Assembly (NCBI GenBank): GCA_021442155.1
Contig: CM038229.1
Span: 91,793,716-91,857,715, forward strand
Direction: 5' to 3'
Origin: Cymbidium sinense
Lineage: Eukaryota; Streptophyta; Magnoliopsida; Asparagales; Orchidaceae
DNA: 64,000 nt
Of this stretch, positions 60,605 through 64,000 are shown one piece after another. A program made the position numbers and the translations under genes. Below the pieces are notes generated by a model. The model was not told where the DNA came from. It made no database searches and saw nothing but the letters and a program-made list of their open reading frames with translations. Numbering within the stretch: the stretch's first letter is position 1; each line of letters starts with the position of its first letter.

Positions 60605-61488
60605 ATGACTTTTTCTGTGTCGGATGAGTTGCTCGGCACGTTTGTGCCCATTGCCGTTTATTGGATATATTCAGGCATCTATGTGATGCTCGGAGATTTG
60701 AACGAGTACAGGCTTCACAGTAAGGCTGAAGAAGACGAGAAGAACGTTGTTTCAAAGAGAACCGTTGTGAAGGGAGTCCTCGTACAGCAGGCTTTCCAGA
60801 TTGCCGTCTCCCTCCTCCTCTTCACGGTACATATGATCTTCAATTCTGGCACAGTACTAAGCAATTAATCAGAAATAATTATCACCCACAGCTGCTTAAT
60901 TACTGATTAATTTTCTTTTATATAATGATGCAGTTGGTGAGCGGTGACGGCGGCGTTGTCCTTCCTCAGCCTACTCTTCCGGTGATCATCCTCCAATTCA
61001 TCGTGGCCATGGTGGTGATGGACACTTGGCAGTACTTCATGCACAGATTCATGCACGTCAACAAGTTCTTGTACAAACACATCCACTCCAAACACCACAC
61101 CCTCGTCGTCCCCTACGCCTTTGGAGCACTCTACAATCACCCGCTCGAAGGGCTCATTCTTGACACAATTGGGGGAGCCCTCTCCTTCCTCATTTCAGGG
61201 ATGGCACCTCACACCGCCATATTCTTCTTCTCCTTCGCCACCATCAAGACCGTTGATGATCATTGCGGTCTGTGGCTTCCCGGAAACTTGCTGCATGTCT
61301 TCTTCAACAACAACAGCGCGTATCATGACATCCACCACCAGCTCTATGGCACAAAATACAACTTCTCTCAGCCATTTTTTATCACTTGGGATAAGATACT
61401 GGAACTCACATGCCTTACTCGCTTGAGAAAAGAAAGGAGGGGGGATTTGAGGCCCGACCAGTTAAGAAGATTAATTGATTCTTACTAG
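60605..61488 (+). CDS. SBH: Sphinganine C4-hydroxylase (SBH-type), C-terminal frameshift
   Basis: An ER membrane di-iron enzyme of the fatty acid hydroxylase superfamily that hydroxylates C4 of sphinganine to make the phytosphingosine base of plant sphingolipids. Coding exons are 60,605-60,826 and 60,934-61,488, with a phase-0 GT-AG intron between them. The product is 258 residues against about 260 in Arabidopsis. The start MTFSVSDELLGTFVPIAVYW is the family start; an in-frame upstream reading has no ATG. The iron-binding His boxes are intact: HRFMH at residues 111-115, HIHSKHH at 123-129 and HDIHH at 205-209. TVDDHCG is at 180-186. Hydrophobic membrane segments lie near residues 11-30, 57-73 and 88-105, with another at 145-178. 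After WDKIL (residue 230) the frame is wrong: one G is missing at about 61,401. The family tail GTHMPYSLEKRKEGGFEARP is therefore encoded in the next frame, with its own stop at 61,476-61,478. Either the gene has lost its tail or the base is a sequencing error. Confidence 0.93.
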
Positions 61489-61689
61489 AGTCTTTGTTAG
61501 AAACATGTATATGCATACTAAAGTATTTTACTACATTTTATTTATTTTGTTCTGTTGGATACTACCCAAAAAAATTGCTATGGTGTTCATTTTTTTATAT
61601 GGTGCCTTGTAACAAATCATTTGGACGTTGAATGCATAAGAACGTTAGAAATATATTGAAGGAAGATATTTCACACACAAATTATGCCT

Positions 61690-61695
61690 AATAAA
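61690..61695 (+). terminator. Possible polyadenylation signal
   Basis: AATAAA about 200 bases after the stop codon of the hydroxylase gene. Other AT-rich candidates lie closer, so this is only one possibility. Confidence 0.4.
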
Positions 61696-61699
61696 CATT

Positions 61700-64000
61700 A
61701 TATGGGGTGCTTTAAATTGGGGCAGTTTTCTTTTCATGTTTGAGTTATTCTAATATTCAATGAATCTTCAATCAGATAAATAAGGCATTATAAAGGGGAA
61801 ATGCAACTATAAATAGCAATGATAGTTTATCATGTAGACTAAGTGAAGAATTGGACAACTTGAAGAAATAAAAAATATAATATATATAAGAGCACCAAAG
61901 AGGAATAGTTGATATTTTGACAATGGATAGAGCTTTAAATTTTTGATTGGCTTGATGAGTTTGGTTTTGTTTTAAATGTTTTGAATGTTTAGAAGCATGA
62001 CATATTTATATATTTATTTTATTTTTTAGTTTGGGCAAGAATCTTCTAAATCTATTCTAGAATAGAATGGTTTAGATCATGCCCTTTTCTAACTAAGAAT
62101 GTGATTAAATAAATTAGGTTATCCCACCATCCTAACTATGGCCAATGTTGGCTAACAGGTTGAAAATAGCGCTCCGATGGTGGTTTAACAGTGGTTGTCA
62201 TTTATGATAACTTTAACGAGTGAGTAAAGTATATCACTATGAATCTCTTACATATCATAAATTTGAAAATTTTAATTACTAAATCTAAATTTTAATGGTT
62301 AGATTATTGATAATAAGTTTGAGAATATTCACGAGTTAAATTCAAGCTCATCATAAAATGACTATGATGAGATGCCATTTGTATCAAAAAAAAAAATTTT
62401 TTTCAAGAACAATCTAATATCATAAATATCTTATAAATTGAAAGTTTATATAGGTGGCTAGAATTTCAGGATTTAAATTTAAATTGATGAACCACACATA
62501 AAAATGATGCACCTTGCCATGATTAAACCCCACAAGGTTCTAGTTAATGAGCTAGTTGATAGACCAATTAGGTGAAGGCAGCCTCTTAAGCATGACATTC
62601 TCTCCTCAAGTTCTTGAGGAAGAATAGCAATTAGTTCTATCTCTAAGTACATTTGGATTTTAATATTTGCAATTCATTAGAATCATCAAGACAAGATAAC
62701 CATCTTAAAATTAAATTTGCTAATTTAGAATTTCTTCTACCCTTGAAAAAAATTTGATATTGTTGATTCTTCTTTTTATTATTTTTGGTATTTATAAATT
62801 TCATGACAATCGTGCTTGAACATATAAGAAATGCATAATCCGAATAATGTCAAATATTAGCCATTTTCAAATTTGTTCAAGTCAACTTAATAAAAAAATA
62901 TTTATTTATTTGGATAATTAAATATATTTTAGTGTAAATTTGACCCATTATATATAAGATTAGGTCAAATTGAATAAATATATATTTTTTATTATCAAAA
63001 TATTATTGGTCCTCGACTTGTTCAACTCTAGTTAAAAACTAATGTTGTTAAAAAATAATCAAAACTCAAAGTTGCTTAAATTTGGCTAAAAGGTTTTGGC
63101 TCAAGAAGATTTGAAGCCCAAGTGCTCCATTAAGAACTCAAAATTGGTTCTAAATTTGATGTAACATACTTTAATATAACCCTAGTTTACTAAAAGTAAG
63201 ACTAAAACTATATTATAATATAATATAATATATTCATTATATGCATAAAATATTAAATATAGTATACATATAATTGTATAAAGTTAAATAAAGAACATTG
63301 ACTCAGCTTAAACTTAATTTTGATTTGATAAGCATATAATTATTAGTGAATTTTTTATGTTTAAATGTGTATTTGGTGTCTAATTAATGTTAAAATGTTA
63401 TTTTCAGTTTATTTTTGACAGGAAGTTCATAACTGAAGTGAAAAAAAATGTGAAGTTTAAAGACTTGCATACATCGATGCATAAGGCAATGCCAAGACAC
63501 TAAGGAGGCAAAAGAGCTACTAAGATAAAAGGATAACACTTGGGCACTGAGAAGCTAGTGTGGTGGTGTTGCAGGAGAAAAAATTATGACTACTAGACAT
63601 AAAGCTTAACGATTAAGCGTTGCATTTGTAGTGCTTTGGAGCTAAAAAAGCCCAAAAAAATTTATTTTGCTCAAAGACAGTAAACACAATGCCTAGGCGT
63701 TAAATGAACAGCATTGTGACATCATATCCCTTCAGAAATTATCCTAGAGATAGAGAGTCGAACACCATAACACTAAAAAGTTAGTGTACAATGCTAGGGT
63801 CTTATAAAATTTTCAATATAAAAGAGTCCATGATAGTGAGAAGAAGTCCTATGTGTTTGAAGGAGTGGCATCGTAGTGCCAAAATACCTCAAATTAAGTA
63901 AAACATCAAGGGGAGCACCTTGGCATTGAAGAATCAATGCCAAAGTGCTATACCAAATGCTTAAGTGCTGCATTTGTAGCATCGTGGCAGTACATCCCAA
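61700..64000. other. AT-rich intergenic sequence
   Basis: No gene recognised. From about 63,410 to the end there are degenerate GTGC/AGTGCT words similar in texture to 40,340-40,640. The minus-strand frame at 63,794-64,000 lies in that patch and has no recognisable content. Confidence 0.5.

Noticed and set aside
61121..61426. Plus-strand frame of 101 codons inside the hydroxylase exon
   Set aside because: It is a shadow frame of the conserved exon, with Ser/Thr-rich nonsense.

Overview
This is nuclear DNA from a flowering plant, most likely a monocot. It is AT-rich and gene-poor, with plant-type introns and nested, decayed transposable elements. The one largely complete gene is closest in my memory to grass sphinganine C4-hydroxylases. 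I cannot name the species. No bacterial features, CRISPR arrays, rRNA or tRNA genes were recognised. Where a family is named, it is recognised from sequence words by eye, not from a search.

Layout. About 1-19,560 is a mosaic of one large non-coding repeat family ('family A'). Its pieces occur in direct and inverted orientation, and a 1.75-kb decayed caulimovirid (endogenous pararetrovirus) fragment sits inside it at about 5,506-7,256. About 19,650-21,150 and 34,130-35,770 are two copies of a second repeat ('family B'). A GC-rich island lies at 21,950-22,640. From 23,013 to 28,765 two LTR-like units of 2.85-2.9 kb lie head to tail, followed by a broken Copia-type gag (28,907-30,470) with no pol. 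Family A resumes at 30,508-34,125 and, inverted, at 38,740-40,320. A retrocopied SH3-domain gene, now a pseudogene, lies at 36,359-37,460 on the minus strand.

From 41,629 to 49,489 there is a well-delimited Mutator-like element (MULE). It has 55-bp terminal inverted repeats, a 9-bp target duplication, a decayed transposase, a plant mobile domain gene and an internal 185-bp satellite. It split one copy of a segmental duplication, and the unsplit copy (59,516-60,265) lies directly upstream of the sphinganine hydroxylase gene. Between the copies are a 152-bp tandem array, a PIF/Harbinger-like transposase remnant with a gene fragment of ribosomal protein eL43, an exon resembling an ARF-GEF of the BIG family, and a 5'-truncated RTE-type LINE with a perfect 18-bp target duplication.

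The only gene that may be functional is the sphinganine C4-hydroxylase (60,605-61,488), with a TATA box, a 5'-UTR intron and one coding intron. Even here a single-base deletion near the end replaces the conserved C-terminal tail. Everything else is best read as transposon biology: nested insertions, captured exons, satellite birth inside elements and duplication of a gene's upstream flank.
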